Assembly: GCF_904842695.1 (NCBI RefSeq)
Contig: NZ_CAJGWQ010000011.1
Location: forward strand, 1-64,000
Direction: 5' to 3'
Origin: Gulosibacter hominis
GTDB lineage: Bacteria; Actinomycetota; Actinomycetes; Actinomycetales; Microbacteriaceae
Length of the DNA stretch: 64,000 nucleotides
Shown: in pieces, positions 22,425-31,123 of the stretch
How positions within the stretch are numbered: the stretch's first letter is position 1
How the letters are laid out: every line of letters begins with the position of its first letter
Position numbers and translations under genes: made by a program
The notes under the pieces: generated by a model
What the model was told of the DNA's origin: nothing
Seen by the model: the letters and a program-made list of their open reading frames with translations, nothing else
The model's database searches: none

Positions 22425-22599
22425 ATTGAACGAATCCTTATTGCGGTGTGGTGTGACATTTGAGCGCATAGCCAGTCTGCTTGCACCCGGCCCCATCGAG
22501 CGTGAGCGGCGCCGAAGCGAAACCAAGGTGTTATGCGAGTGTTTATGGCCCTGGCGCCGTATATTTCAACGTTTTTAAAGCCATCTAGACTGTCCCCCG

Positions 22600-23781
22600 A
22601 TGTTTCCCACCGATCCCGCCGCATCCCACTCGGCCGACGCGCGCCTATCCGGGCCGCGCGTGCTTGCTTCGCGATTTGAACTGCGCGAACAGATCGGTTC
22701 GGGCGGCGCCAGTTCAGTGTGGCGGGCGTTCGATCGCAAAACCGGGCGCGAGGTGGCGGTTAAACAGCTGCGCGCTCACGATGCGGGGATGCTGTTGCGC
22801 TTTGTGCGCGAACAGGCGCTGCGTTTTCGCCACCCGCATATCGCCGCGCCCAGCGGCTGGGCGGCCGACGATGACATCGTGGTGTTGAGAATGGATTTGG
22901 TGCGGGGCGGTTCGGTTGAAACGCTGGTGCGCGACCACGGCGCCCTCCCCGATTCGTTCGCCGCGGTGCTGCTGCAGCAGCTGCTGCTGGCGCTGGCTGA
23001 AATTCACGATCACGGAGTGGTGCATCGCGATATCAAACCCGCGAACCTGCTGCTCGAGGCGACCGGATCGGGGCGCCCCGTGCTGCGGGTGGCTGATTTC
23101 GGAATCGCCGTGGTGCGCGATGAGCCGCGACTCACTGAAACCCGGATGAGCATCGGCACTCCCGGATATCTTGCCCCGGATGCGGCGACCGGCGCCGAAC
23201 CCGCCCCGCATCACGATCTTTACGCGGCCGGGGTGGTGGGTAAGCGGCTGGTCACTGGGATGCGGCCGAGCGAGTTCCCTGCCGAACATGCTTCGCGGCT
23301 GTGGCCGATATTGGAGTGGCTCACCGAGGCCGATCCGCAGCGGCGCCCCCACACCGCTCACCAGGTGCTGCAGCGGCTCGCCGCCGAACAGTTGGTTCCC
23401 GATGGGACTCCTTGGCAGGGCGAGGAAGACGCGCCATTCGTGTTCGATCAGTTCGACAGCGGCGCGGCACCGGCAGGTTTGGATGCACCGGCAGGCTTGG
23501 ATGCACGGGCAGGCTTGGATGCACGGGCAGGCGAAGTCCGTATGACCGGGCATGAAATGACCAAGCGTTTTGGTGCGCCGGATGCGCAAACCGTGGCGTT
23601 CACGTCTGTAGAGCCGGCCGCAGCCGAACCGGCCGCAACCGATGCCGAGGCCAACGATGGGCCCGTTGCCGATGCATCCACAACCACCGACCGCGAACGC
23701 AAGCTGCGCGTGGTCGCAATCGTTTCGATCACGATGGCGACGCTTTTGGCAGCTGCGTCCGCGGTCGTGGCGCTGTTGTAG
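22600..23781 (+). CDS. membrane-anchored Ser/Thr protein kinase
   Basis: Hanks-type kinase with C-terminal anchor. Glycine loop GSGGASSVW, ATP Lys in VAVKQL, catalytic loop HRDIKPANL, DFG as ADFGIAV, and a GTPGYLAPDA activation-segment end are all present, so it should be active. The kinase domain covers about residues 24-265. A linker follows with a tandem GLDA repeat, then a terminal transmembrane helix (VVAIVSITMATLLAAASAVVALL) with almost nothing outside, so no PASTA or other sensor domain. Divergent from the deacetylase. Target unknown. Confidence 0.9.
   Translation: MFPTDPAASHSADARLSGPRVLASRFELREQIGSGGASSVWRAFDRKTGREVAVKQLRAHDAGMLLRFVREQALRFRHPHIAAPSGWAADDDIVVLRMDLVRGGSVETLVRDHGALPDSFAAVLLQQLLLALAEIHDHGVVHRDIKPANLLLEATGSGRPVLRVADFGIAVVRDEPRLTETRMSIGTPGYLAPDAATGAEPAPHHDLYAAGVVGKRLVTGMRPSEFPAEHASRLWPILEWLTEADPQRRPHTAHQVLQRLAAEQLVPDGTPWQGEEDAPFVFDQFDSGAAPAGLDAPAGLDARAGLDARAGEVRMTGHEMTKRFGAPDAQTVAFTSVEPAAAEPAATDAEANDGPVADASTTTDRERKLRVVAIVSITMATLLAAASAVVALL
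23467..23532 (+). repeat. 18-bp tandem repeat within the kinase linker
   Basis: Three full units and one partial unit of an 18-bp sequence (GCACSGGCAGGYTTGGAT), differing at one or two bases. In frame they encode repeated A-(P/R)-A-G-L-D. The unit length is a multiple of three, so copy number could change without breaking the kinase. Confidence 0.9.
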
Positions 23782-23807
23782 TTCTCGGTTCGTTGCCGGG
23801 CTGGCCG

Positions 23808-25661
23808 CTAAATTCCGGCGTTCTTTTTGCGCAGCAGGACGATTGCGGTCACACCCACTGCCGCGCACAGCAGGGCACCGCCGCCGAGCCCGCCGATAAG
23901 CGGCCAGTTCGGCCCGTCTTCGGACGCCTGAGTTGTTTTGTCGTGCTTTTGGGTGTCCGCTGCTGCCGAGGTCTCGGTGGGAGCGGCGGTGGTCGGCGCG
24001 GTCATTTCGGCATATTCGGGAGCGCCGTCGCCGGCCTCGCCGACGACATTGATCTGCATCGTACCCTTCCACTCTTCCTGCTTGGTGTCGATCGCATCTG
24101 GATCGCCACCCGACACGAGGATGTAGTAGCGGCCGGGCAGCGCGTTTTCACCCGCCGCGCCGATCTTGCCGCGGTTGTTGTAGCGAATATCCGTCGTGGT
24201 GGCTTTCATCGAAACCGATCCCTGATTCGACGAGCCGTAGCTGTCGGTTTCGAGGGTGGCGGCTTCGACGCCCAGGGGCGAAATCAGCTCGGTGCTCCAG
24301 TAGACGCTGCTGCGGTCGCCCAGTTTGAGGTCGGTTTGCACCTGCAGGCGCTGCCCCCAGTCGAGGTCGACCGCATAGATTTGCGCTTCACCCTCGGTGA
24401 GCGCCACCGAGTGGCTACCCGGCTCGAGCACCGGGGCATCGCCGAAATTGGCGGCGCCGTACTCTACCTCGCCCGTTGCCGAGGCGGGCGGCATTTCTTC
24501 CCACTTGGGGTCTTCGGCCGGCTCGGGCAGGCTGTCGGCGTTGAGTGCGGGGGCTTCTTCGATCAGCGTGAGCCGGAATGGCAGTTCTTTCGCGCTCTCA
24601 AGCTCGAGATTGACACTCAACAGCAGTTCAGATGCCGATTCACACTCGGTGCTGGCGAGGCTCACGGCGTGCAGCCTTACCGGGCTGATGCCGGTGGTCG
24701 AGTCGGCTTCGGTGGCACATTTTTCGCCGGTGGCTGGGTCGACAAAGGTCAGCCGCAAAGAATTAATGCTCGCGACGGCGCGTTCGGCCTGAATCAGCGC
24801 GCCCGCCCAGATGGTTGAGTCGTCAGCGGATTTTGGGATGCGGTACCAGCGGTCTTTGCCGTCCTGCAGGGTGTCGGTGTAGACATCAGGCTTTGCCTCG
24901 GGCGCGCTTCCCTCCTGGTCGCCGCCGGTGATGGGTTTGCCGTCCTGCGCGAAGTGCTGGCCGGTGCGCATCGCCGCATCGTTGATCGCGTTTTCGAGTT
25001 CGTCGGCGTTTTCGGCGTCGAAGTAGGTGCCGTTACCGTGATCGGCGATGCACTGCAGCTGTTCACGGGCCTTGCCGTCGACGTTGAGGCCGACCACATT
25101 AATTTTTAGGTTGATGCCCTTTGCGGCAAGTTTGTCGGCAACCGGGCAGGGATCGGGAACGCAGGTTTCTTCGCCGTCTGATACGAGCACGATGGTGTGC
25201 TCCTCGTTCTCCCCTGGGCTGCCGATATCTTCACCGGCCTGTTCGAGGGCGTACGAGATTGGGGTCCAGCCAACCGGCGTGTATTTGTCGATTTCTTTTC
25301 GCAGTGCATCCCGGTTGCCGGTGCCGATCGGTACGACCAGTTTTGAGTCGCGGCACGACTCGTCGCTGCCCTCGGCAGTTGCGGAGCTGCCATAAACGCG
25401 CAGGCCCAGCTGGGTGTCTTCGGGGGCGTTGTCGACCAGCGAGTTCAGGGCGTCTTTTGCCGCGTCGATACGGCTTTTGCCGCCGCCGGTGGGTTCGGCC
25501 ATTGAACCCGACGAGTCCATGACGAGGTGCACCTTTTGCACCTTCTGTTGTTCGATTTGCGGCGCGGGTGACGCGGCGGTCGCAGCACCGACCGCGAGTG
25601 TCGGCGTGAAGCTCAGCGCTGAGATTGCTGCTGCTGCCAGCAGTGTTCGCAGGTGTTTCAT
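23808..25661 (-). CDS. secreted VWA-domain protein with C-terminal membrane anchor
   Basis: 617 residues. A cleavable signal peptide (about residues 1-30, ending near AATAASPA) leads to a von Willebrand A domain with an intact MIDAS start DSSGSM. The domain includes SDGEETCVPDPC, with Cys pairs that suggest disulfides. A beta-rich middle follows, then a Thr/Ala-rich stalk, a transmembrane helix (GGLGGGALLCAAVGVTAIVLL) and RKKNAGI at the end, so most of the protein faces outside. Perhaps adhesion or wall assembly. A strong AAGGAGG ribosome site precedes the ATG. Confidence 0.88.
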   Translation of the reverse strand: MKHLRTLLAAAAISALSFTPTLAVGAATAASPAPQIEQQKVQKVHLVMDSSGSMAEPTGGGKSRIDAAKDALNSLVDNAPEDTQLGLRVYGSSATAEGSDESCRDSKLVVPIGTGNRDALRKEIDKYTPVGWTPISYALEQAGEDIGSPGENEEHTIVLVSDGEETCVPDPCPVADKLAAKGINLKINVVGLNVDGKAREQLQCIADHGNGTYFDAENADELENAINDAAMRTGQHFAQDGKPITGGDQEGSAPEAKPDVYTDTLQDGKDRWYRIPKSADDSTIWAGALIQAERAVASINSLRLTFVDPATGEKCATEADSTTGISPVRLHAVSLASTECESASELLLSVNLELESAKELPFRLTLIEEAPALNADSLPEPAEDPKWEEMPPASATGEVEYGAANFGDAPVLEPGSHSVALTEGEAQIYAVDLDWGQRLQVQTDLKLGDRSSVYWSTELISPLGVEAATLETDSYGSSNQGSVSMKATTTDIRYNNRGKIGAAGENALPGRYYILVSGGDPDAIDTKQEEWKGTMQINVVGEAGDGAPEYAEMTAPTTAAPTETSAAADTQKHDKTTQASEDGPNWPLIGGLGGGALLCAAVGVTAIVLLRKKNAGI

Positions 25662-25671
25662 TTCCCCTCCT

Positions 25672-25683
25672 TGTGTTTACACA
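25672..25683. promoter_or_regulatory. palindrome between the VWA gene and the HTH regulator
   Basis: A perfect palindrome TGTGT-TT-ACACA lies directly upstream of the VWA-gene ribosome site, in the 80-bp divergent gap with an HTH regulator. Position and symmetry suit a regulator operator. Function is inferred. Confidence 0.4.
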
Positions 25684-25741
25684 TGGAAAGTCTGGGCTAC
25701 TGATGGATGCATGTCAAGTGTTTGCAGCGTATTCTTTTGGT

Positions 25742-26290
25742 GTGAACACAGGTCCCATCGAATCGGAAAACAGCTCTCGGCAGCGGGAACTCTACGGCGC
25801 GAGCGTTGCCGAAATCGTCGCGCACATCACCCGATATTTGGGGATCAATCAGTCGCAGGTGGCCCGCACCATCGGGCTCTCGGTGCCGATGCTTTCGCAT
25901 CTGGTAGCGGCCAGACGAGCAAAAATTGGCAACCCCAGCGCACTGGCACGCCTGCAGCAACTGCATCTGCTGGCCCAGCAAGTTGCCGATGGCGCAGTGA
26001 CGCCGGGTGAGGTGGATGCCCGGGTCGCGGTTATTGCCGAAACCAATTTTGATATCCAAGACACCACCACCCAGACCATGCGCTCGGCCACGCGCGACAG
26101 CCAGGTATCGGTGCGAGAGATGCAGGATGTGTTTCGCGCCACCGCAGACGCCGCCGAGTGGCTCGCCATCGTTGCCCAATTGCGCGAGTCGCATCCAGGT
26201 GCCGCCGAACTCATCTATGCCTATAGCGTGGCCCGCACCGCCGAAGCCGTCGAACACTGGGAACGCACTATGCGCGGCACCGAGCACTAA
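25742..26290 (+). CDS. helix-turn-helix transcriptional regulator
   Basis: 182 residues. An N-terminal XRE-like HTH (EIVAHITRYLGINQSQVARTIGLSVPMLSHLVAARRAKI) is followed by a helical C-terminal part of unknown function. The frame is open upstream into the VWA gene promoter; I choose the GTG at 25742 because it begins just after the divergent promoter and before the conserved helix. No strong ribosome site is seen. Being divergent from the VWA gene, it may control that gene through the palindrome at 25672. Confidence 0.75.
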   Translation: MNTGPIESENSSRQRELYGASVAEIVAHITRYLGINQSQVARTIGLSVPMLSHLVAARRAKIGNPSALARLQQLHLLAQQVADGAVTPGEVDARVAVIAETNFDIQDTTTQTMRSATRDSQVSVREMQDVFRATADAAEWLAIVAQLRESHPGAAELIYAYSVARTAEAVEHWERTMRGTEH

Positions 26291-26406
26291 TTTACGGTCG
26301 CCAGCGCAAACTGCGGTATTAGTTCACTGACCGGGCTATATTCGAGCCTGGCTGTGTTCAGTTCAGCCCCAACCGGGTCTTGGCGCCGCGCAGGAAGGAG
26401 CTGTCG

Positions 26407-27759
26407 ATGTCTTCGACACCCCACACGCTAATTAACGAAAAAGAGCTGTATGCGGCCCTGCGCGAGGGCGACGTACCAAAACTCTCGGCGATACTGAGCG
26501 ACTGCCCCGCCAAGACCGCATCCGCGCTTATGGGGCGACTCCACCGCGAGCACCGCGCCCTGCTGTATCGCACGCTTCCCAAAGACACCGCCGTGGAAAC
26601 ATTCGACGACCTCGATGCCACGCTAAAAGCCGACCTACTCGGCGGGCTACTCGCCCCCGAAGTCACCGCGGTGTTTGAAGAGATGGATCCCGACGACCGG
26701 GCCGAGCTGCTCGACGAGCTGCCCGCATCGGTGGCAACGCGGCTGCTGGCGGGACTATCGGAGGACGAGCGCGAGCTCACCGGTATCGTGCTCGGCTATC
26801 CAGAGGGGTCGATCGGTCGCCGGATGAGCCCCGAGCTGATTACGCTCCACCCAAATATGACCGTCCAGGCGGCACTCGAAGCGGTGACGAAACACCTCGA
26901 CAATGCCGAATCCATCTATACGCTGCCGGTTGTCGAATTTGATCGTCGCTTGGCGGGGGTGCTCAGCCTGCGCGATCTCATGCGCGCACCGGCCAATGAG
27001 CTGCTGGAAAATCTCATGCAGCCAGCCGACCTCGCGGTTGCTCACGAGTCGGCCGAAGAAGCCGCTCGACGCTGCGCCGACCGCAAACACCTGGCGCTGC
27101 CGATTGTCGACCGCGAGCACCGCCTGGTGGGGCTCCTCACCGTCGACGATGCGCTGCAAATTCTCGAAGACGCCAACGCCGAAGACCAGGCCCGCATGGG
27201 TGGTGCTGAGCCGCTGCGTCGCCCCTACCTCGCCACCCCGATTGTGGAGATTGTGCGCTCGCGAGTGGTGTGGCTGCTCGTGCTCGCTATCGGCGCGACG
27301 CTCACCGTTCAGGTGCTGCAGGCGTTTGAAGACACGATTTCGCAGATGGTGGTGCTCTCGATGTTTGTGCCGCTGCTGATCGGCACGGGTGGGAACACCG
27401 GTAATCAGGCCGCAACCACCGTAACCCGCGCCCTCGCCGTGGGTGATGTGCACAATCGAGACGTTGGCAAGGTGCTGCTGCGCGAAGTGCGGGTGGGCGC
27501 GCTCCTGGGAGTTTTGCTCGGCACCCTCGGTTTTGTTGTCGCGGGGCTGTTTTACGGCTGGGATGTGGGCGCGGTGATCGGGCTCACCCTCACCGCAATC
27601 TGCACACTAGCGGCCACGGTCGGTGGCGGGATGCCAATGGTCGCTAAGAAGCTCGGCATCGACCCGGCAGTATTCGCCAACCCCTTCATCACCACCCTCG
27701 TGGATGCATCAGGCCTGATTGTGTATTTCCTCATCGCCAAGGCGGTGCTGGGAATCTAG
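26407..27759 (+). CDS. mgtE: magnesium transporter MgtE
   Basis: 450 residues in the standard MgtE order: an acidic N-terminal superhelical domain (residues about 1-120), two CBS domains that sense cytoplasmic magnesium (about 125-250), and a five-helix membrane channel domain. The pore-signature stretch PLLIGTGGNTGNQAATTV is present. The ribosome site GGAAGGAG sits 8 bp before the ATG at 26407, so I prefer it to an ATG nine codons earlier. The 3' end overlaps the convergent DUF488 gene by 51 bp. Confidence 0.95.
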   Translation: MSSTPHTLINEKELYAALREGDVPKLSAILSDCPAKTASALMGRLHREHRALLYRTLPKDTAVETFDDLDATLKADLLGGLLAPEVTAVFEEMDPDDRAELLDELPASVATRLLAGLSEDERELTGIVLGYPEGSIGRRMSPELITLHPNMTVQAALEAVTKHLDNAESIYTLPVVEFDRRLAGVLSLRDLMRAPANELLENLMQPADLAVAHESAEEAARRCADRKHLALPIVDREHRLVGLLTVDDALQILEDANAEDQARMGGAEPLRRPYLATPIVEIVRSRVVWLLVLAIGATLTVQVLQAFEDTISQMVVLSMFVPLLIGTGGNTGNQAATTVTRALAVGDVHNRDVGKVLLREVRVGALLGVLLGTLGFVVAGLFYGWDVGAVIGLTLTAICTLAATVGGGMPMVAKKLGIDPAVFANPFITTLVDASGLIVYFLIAKAVLGI

Positions 27760-28110
27760 CTGCTCCCGCAGCCATTCCGTCAAGATCGGCACATGACTCT
27801 TGGCCGGTTGTTTAGCGTCAGTGAGCAACACGATTTGCGTGTCTGCGGCGAGTTTTCGAATTACGCTGACGGCTTCAGCGCTGTCGGAATCGTCAAGCTC
27901 GGCTCGGTAGCGTGCCGCGAACTCGTCGTATCGCGCATCCCGATCGGCGTGAAACCAGCGCCGCAACTCCGTTGACGGGGTCAAACTCTTGGCCCAGTAA
28001 TCAATCCTCGCGCGTTCTTTGCTGACGCCGCGCGGCCACAACCGATCGACGAGAATTCGGGTTCCCACCGGAGCATCCTCGTCACGTACTCGTGCGCTGA
28101 CAATCTTCAT
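27709..28110 (-). CDS. DUF488 family protein
   Basis: 133 residues matching the short DUF488 (YeaO-like) family: R-I-L-V-D-R-L-W-P-R-G near the start, WAKSLTPSTELRRWF in the middle, and VLLTDAKQ near the end. The family is widespread and biochemically uncharacterised. Its last 17 codons overlap mgtE on the other strand. The ATG at 28110 gives the usual N terminus (MKIVSARV). Confidence 0.88.
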   Translation of the reverse strand: MKIVSARVRDEDAPVGTRILVDRLWPRGVSKERARIDYWAKSLTPSTELRRWFHADRDARYDEFAARYRAELDDSDSAEAVSVIRKLAADTQIVLLTDAKQPAKSHVPILTEWLREQLDSQHRLGDEEIHNQA

Positions 28111-28262
28111 CTCACCGACGCTAGTTGGGCGCGCTGTGAGCCCGGTGCTAACGGGAAAGCAGCGTCAACATTGTCACCGCCAAAGCCGAGCTGGGCATTT
28201 CGTTCGAGCGCAATGTGCCAGATGCAGATGTGATCGCGACGGCCCGGCCCGAATGTGCCGTT

Positions 28263-28283
28263 CGCTCTCACTCAGCGAGAGCG
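28263..28283 (-). terminator. hairpin downstream of the GNAT gene
   Basis: Arms CGCTCTC and GAGAGCG with a 7-nt loop, 17 bp after the GNAT stop on the minus strand. There is no following T-run, so termination is only probable. Confidence 0.4.
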
Positions 28284-28299
28284 GTTCTGGCCAGACATT

Positions 28300-28881
28300 T
28301 CACGCCTCCAGCGTCACCCAGCGCTCGTCGATCACAAACCCGAGCGCCTCGTTAGTGCGAATGATCGCGGTGTTGCGCATCGACCCGCCCGTGCGCACCC
28401 GTTCGACGCCGGCATTTGCGAACGCAACAATGGCAGCAGCTTTGAGTGCGGTAGCAACACCCCGCCCGCGCCAGTGCGGCGCAACAACGGTGAAGTCAAT
28501 CTCGGCGAAAGTGCCCGATGCATCCATGTCGAACCACGTCATCGCCACAAGTTCACTGTCGTAAAAAGCGCCCCAGGCTCGCCGGGCCAGCGTCGGGCAG
28601 GCGGTTTCTCTCGTGAGCGGCGCGTGCGCGGTGGCAACACCGCCCGGATAGTCGCCGAGCGTCAGCGCATCGAGCGCCAGGATGCACGACAAATCGTCGA
28701 CAACAAGCGGCCGGATACCGAGATCCGATGTATCGATACGCGCCAGTTGTTGCCGCACCCCGGGCGTAATTTGCAGCTCGGCACCAAACGATTCTTCGGT
28801 GATTTTCCAGCCGCGAGCGCACAGCTGCGCCACCTGCGGGTCTGCCGCTGGCAATACCTTCGGCGCGGGCTGGATGGTCAT
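28300..28881 (-). CDS. GNAT family N-acetyltransferase
   Basis: 193 residues with the GNAT acetyl-CoA loop WRGRGVATALKAAAIVAFANAG and the closing NEALGFVIDERW. The layout resembles two weak GNAT halves, only the C-terminal one retaining the Q/RxxGxG/A motif. Acceptor unknown. It diverges from the ABC-F leader region, which begins about 60 bp upstream of its start. Confidence 0.82.
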   Translation of the reverse strand: MTIQPAPKVLPAADPQVAQLCARGWKITEESFGAELQITPGVRQQLARIDTSDLGIRPLVVDDLSCILALDALTLGDYPGGVATAHAPLTRETACPTLARRAWGAFYDSELVAMTWFDMDASGTFAEIDFTVVAPHWRGRGVATALKAAAIVAFANAGVERVRTGGSMRNTAIIRTNEALGFVIDERWVTLEA

Positions 28882-28945
28882 GGCTGCTGCTTCGTTTTCC
28901 CGAGTCTGTAGGTCGTTGTTGAAACCGCGAACATGCTAGGGTCGC

Positions 28946-28990
28946 ATGAGTTCGTTGTTATTCAATACCAAGGATGTGCTGTTCCGATGA
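28946..28990 (+). CDS. 14-codon leader peptide upstream of the ABC-F gene
   Basis: Short frame encoding MSSLLFNTKDVLFR-stop, with AGGGT just before the ATG as a weak ribosome site. It ends 5 bases before a stem that hides the ABC-F ribosome site. Its position and size fit a stalling peptide of the kind that regulates ABC-F and rRNA-methylase resistance genes. No similarity to a known leader peptide is claimed. Confidence 0.45.
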   Translation: MSSLLFNTKDVLFR

Positions 28991-28994
28991 GCCT

Positions 28995-29052
28995 GTGATC
29001 TCTACTCGGCCGTGCCGAGACGTCGTATCTGCTCGACACATCTGGAGATCAT
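28995..29052 (+). promoter_or_regulatory. translational attenuator of the ABC-F gene
   Basis: Bases 28995-29003 pair with 29044-29052 over 9 bp (seven Watson-Crick, two G-U). The 3' arm contains GGAG, the ribosome site for the TTG start at 29054. Two smaller stems nest inside: CTCGGC/GCCGAG (29005-29019) and GTCG/CGAC (29022-29037). A ribosome stalled near the end of the leader peptide at 28990 would open the 5' arm and free the GGAG. Confidence 0.6.
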
Positions 29053-29053
29053 T

Positions 29054-30673
29054 TTGTCTGCCATCGAAATCAACGACCTGTGTTTTTCCCACACTTCTGC
29101 ACCGCTACTTGAAAGCATTACGTTCAGCGTCGACGACGGTGAACGTGCCTGTCTCATCGGCCCAAACGGCTGCGGCAAATCAACCCTGCTCGATCTCGTG
29201 CGCGGCACACTCGATCCAGAGTCGGGCAGCGTCCAAATTCGAGGGGCTCAGCTCGCGACACTCTCGCCACCGGTCAATAGCAACCAGACTGTCGGCAGCT
29301 ATCTCGATATCGCTCTGCATAATCTGCGCAAAATCGAGTCGCGATTCTCCACGGTAACTGCCGCACTCGCCGAGACAACCGATTCGCCACAGCTTGCGGT
29401 TGAGTATGATGCCCTTCTTGCCGCGATGACCACGCACGATATTTGGTCGCTGGATGCACGCATCAATGAAACCCTTGCTGGGCTCGGTATCGACCAGCTC
29501 ACCGGAGACGGGCAGAACCGGTCACTGTCAACGCTCTCTCCCGGTCAGGTTGGACGCATCGAGCTTGCCGCAGCACTGCTCGCGAACCCCGAGGTGCTGA
29601 TCCTCGACGAACCAACAAACCATCTCGACCAGGAAGCCGTCGAGTTCCTCACCGAACTGCTCCTGGCGCATCCCGGCCCGCTGTTGATGGCGAGCCATGA
29701 CCGCAAGTTCGTCGACGCGGTGGCGACCGTCATCTACGACCTCGATATCGCACCCTGGCAGGCCATCGCGACCGCGACGGGCACCGGTGCGCTCCCCGGG
29801 ATATATCGATGCTCGGGAACCTATAGCGACTATTTGGTCGCGAAACAGCAAGCCCGAGCCACCCACCAACAGCTACACGGCGAACAGCAGGCCACAAAAC
29901 GAAACCTGAAGTTGCACCGTAGCGAGAGCTCGTCAATCGCCCACGGTGGGGTTCGACTTGCGGAAGCCGAGGGCAAGGAACGCAAGTTCTTCGCTGATCG
30001 AGCAGCGACCACCGCCACTCGCCGCACCCGCAGTGATGATCACCGGCTCCGCGAACTCGAAGCACACGAGGTGAGGCGGCCCCGGGAATACGAACTTCAA
30101 CTCTCACTGCATCCCGTAAGATCCCGAACCGGGCTGGCGGTGATGGCGCGAGCTGCCGAAGTGCGCGGCAGATTGTCTTCGACGACATTCGACCTGGCAC
30201 ACGGTGAGAGCCTGCTCGTGACTGGCGCGAACGGTTCGGGGAAATCGACCCTGCTCACGTGGCTGGTGCAGGGCACAGCCCCCGGCGAAGCCAGTGGCAC
30301 ACTCACCGTGGCCGGGCATCTGGCGGCTGTGCCACAGCGGCTCCCTCAGCTGGGAGACGCAGGCTTCGACCGCACCGTGTGGCGAATCGGAATCGGTGAA
30401 CTTGGGGCCGGCGTGCTGCATCCGTCAATGTGGCACACCCCGATCTCCAGCCTTTCGGAGGGGAATCAGCGCCGCGCCCAACTCGCCGTTGCGATCGCGC
30501 AACAACCAGAGGTTCTCGTCGTTGATGAACCAACCAACTATCTCGATCTCGACACTATCGAGGCCCTGGAAGCTGCCTTGTTCGAGTGGAACGGAACTCT
30601 GGTGGTCGCCACTCACGACCGCTGGTTGATCGAAAAATGGGACGGGGCACACATCGATTTGCAGCTGCCATGA
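29054..30673 (+). CDS. ABC-F ATPase, probable antibiotic-resistance type
   Basis: 539 residues with two nucleotide-binding domains and no membrane part. Walker A sites are GPNGCGKST and GANGSGKST, signatures LSPGQ and LSEGNQ, Walker B sites LILDEPTNHLD and LVVDEPTNYLD, the hallmark of ABC-F. The interdomain linker (about residues 240-330) is long and basic, as in ribosome-protection factors against macrolides, lincosamides or similar drugs. TTG at 29054 is preferred because GGAG lies 6-9 bp before it; an ATG 14 codons earlier has no site. The structured leader supports drug-responsive control. Which drug is not determinable. Confidence 0.85.
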   Translation: MSAIEINDLCFSHTSAPLLESITFSVDDGERACLIGPNGCGKSTLLDLVRGTLDPESGSVQIRGAQLATLSPPVNSNQTVGSYLDIALHNLRKIESRFSTVTAALAETTDSPQLAVEYDALLAAMTTHDIWSLDARINETLAGLGIDQLTGDGQNRSLSTLSPGQVGRIELAAALLANPEVLILDEPTNHLDQEAVEFLTELLLAHPGPLLMASHDRKFVDAVATVIYDLDIAPWQAIATATGTGALPGIYRCSGTYSDYLVAKQQARATHQQLHGEQQATKRNLKLHRSESSSIAHGGVRLAEAEGKERKFFADRAATTATRRTRSDDHRLRELEAHEVRRPREYELQLSLHPVRSRTGLAVMARAAEVRGRLSSTTFDLAHGESLLVTGANGSGKSTLLTWLVQGTAPGEASGTLTVAGHLAAVPQRLPQLGDAGFDRTVWRIGIGELGAGVLHPSMWHTPISSLSEGNQRRAQLAVAIAQQPEVLVVDEPTNYLDLDTIEALEAALFEWNGTLVVATHDRWLIEKWDGAHIDLQLP

Positions 30674-30731
30674 GTGCGCTCATCAGCGGCGCGGGTTACG
30701 CTCAGCACACGCCTCGTGAAAGGACAGTTCC

Positions 30732-31055
30732 ATGATCATCATCAACGTGAAATGCAACGTCAAACCCGAGTTCGTTGACCGCTGGCCAGAAATCGTCCGC
30801 CCCTTCACCGAGGCGACCCGGGCAGAACCCGGCAACCGTTGGTTTGAGTGGTCGCGCAGCCTGGAAGAGCCGTCGACGTTCGTGCTCATCGAGGCGTTCG
30901 ATGATGACGGTGCCGCCCCGCACGTGCAGTCGGAGCATTTCCGCCAGATGCAGCGGGAGTTTCCGCAGTATCTCGCGGCAACCCCGCAGATCGTGTCGCG
31001 CCAGGTTGAGGGCGATGAGGGCTGGGGCCCGATGGCAGAGCTCGCCGTCGAGTAG
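30732..31055 (+). CDS. putative quinol monooxygenase (ABM domain)
   Basis: 107 residues forming one antibiotic-biosynthesis-monooxygenase (dimeric ferredoxin-like) domain: N-terminal strand IIINVKCNVKPEFVD, EPGNRWFEWSRS in the middle, then FVLIEAFDDDGA and an AHxxSEHF-like segment. Relatives such as YgiN act on quinols, others are of unknown role. A good ribosome site AAGGACAG precedes the ATG. It follows the ABC-F gene by 58 bp in the same direction. Confidence 0.85.
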   Translation: MIIINVKCNVKPEFVDRWPEIVRPFTEATRAEPGNRWFEWSRSLEEPSTFVLIEAFDDDGAAPHVQSEHFRQMQREFPQYLAATPQIVSRQVEGDEGWGPMAELAVE

Positions 31056-31091
31056 CCGCTGATGCGCTTTCGGTGCCGGTTGCACCTTCGG

Positions 31092-31105
31092 GGGCGCTGG
31101 CGCCC
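31092..31105. terminator. hairpin between convergent genes
   Basis: GGGCGC-TG-GCGCCC, a short G+C-rich palindrome in the 68-bp gap between the converging monooxygenase and pcp genes. It could act in both directions, but there is no T-run. Confidence 0.35.
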
Positions 31106-31123
31106 GATAGCGCCGCCGCAGAC

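Noticed and set aside
22714-24072. 452-codon minus-strand frame opposite the kinase gene
   Set aside because: Shadow of the Ser/Thr kinase, rich in Arg and His, spanning two unrelated genes.
28120-28262. Plus-strand frame reading VTAKAELGISFERNVPDADV
   Set aside because: It looks somewhat protein-like but has no start, no ribosome site and no recognised family; possibly a decayed fragment.
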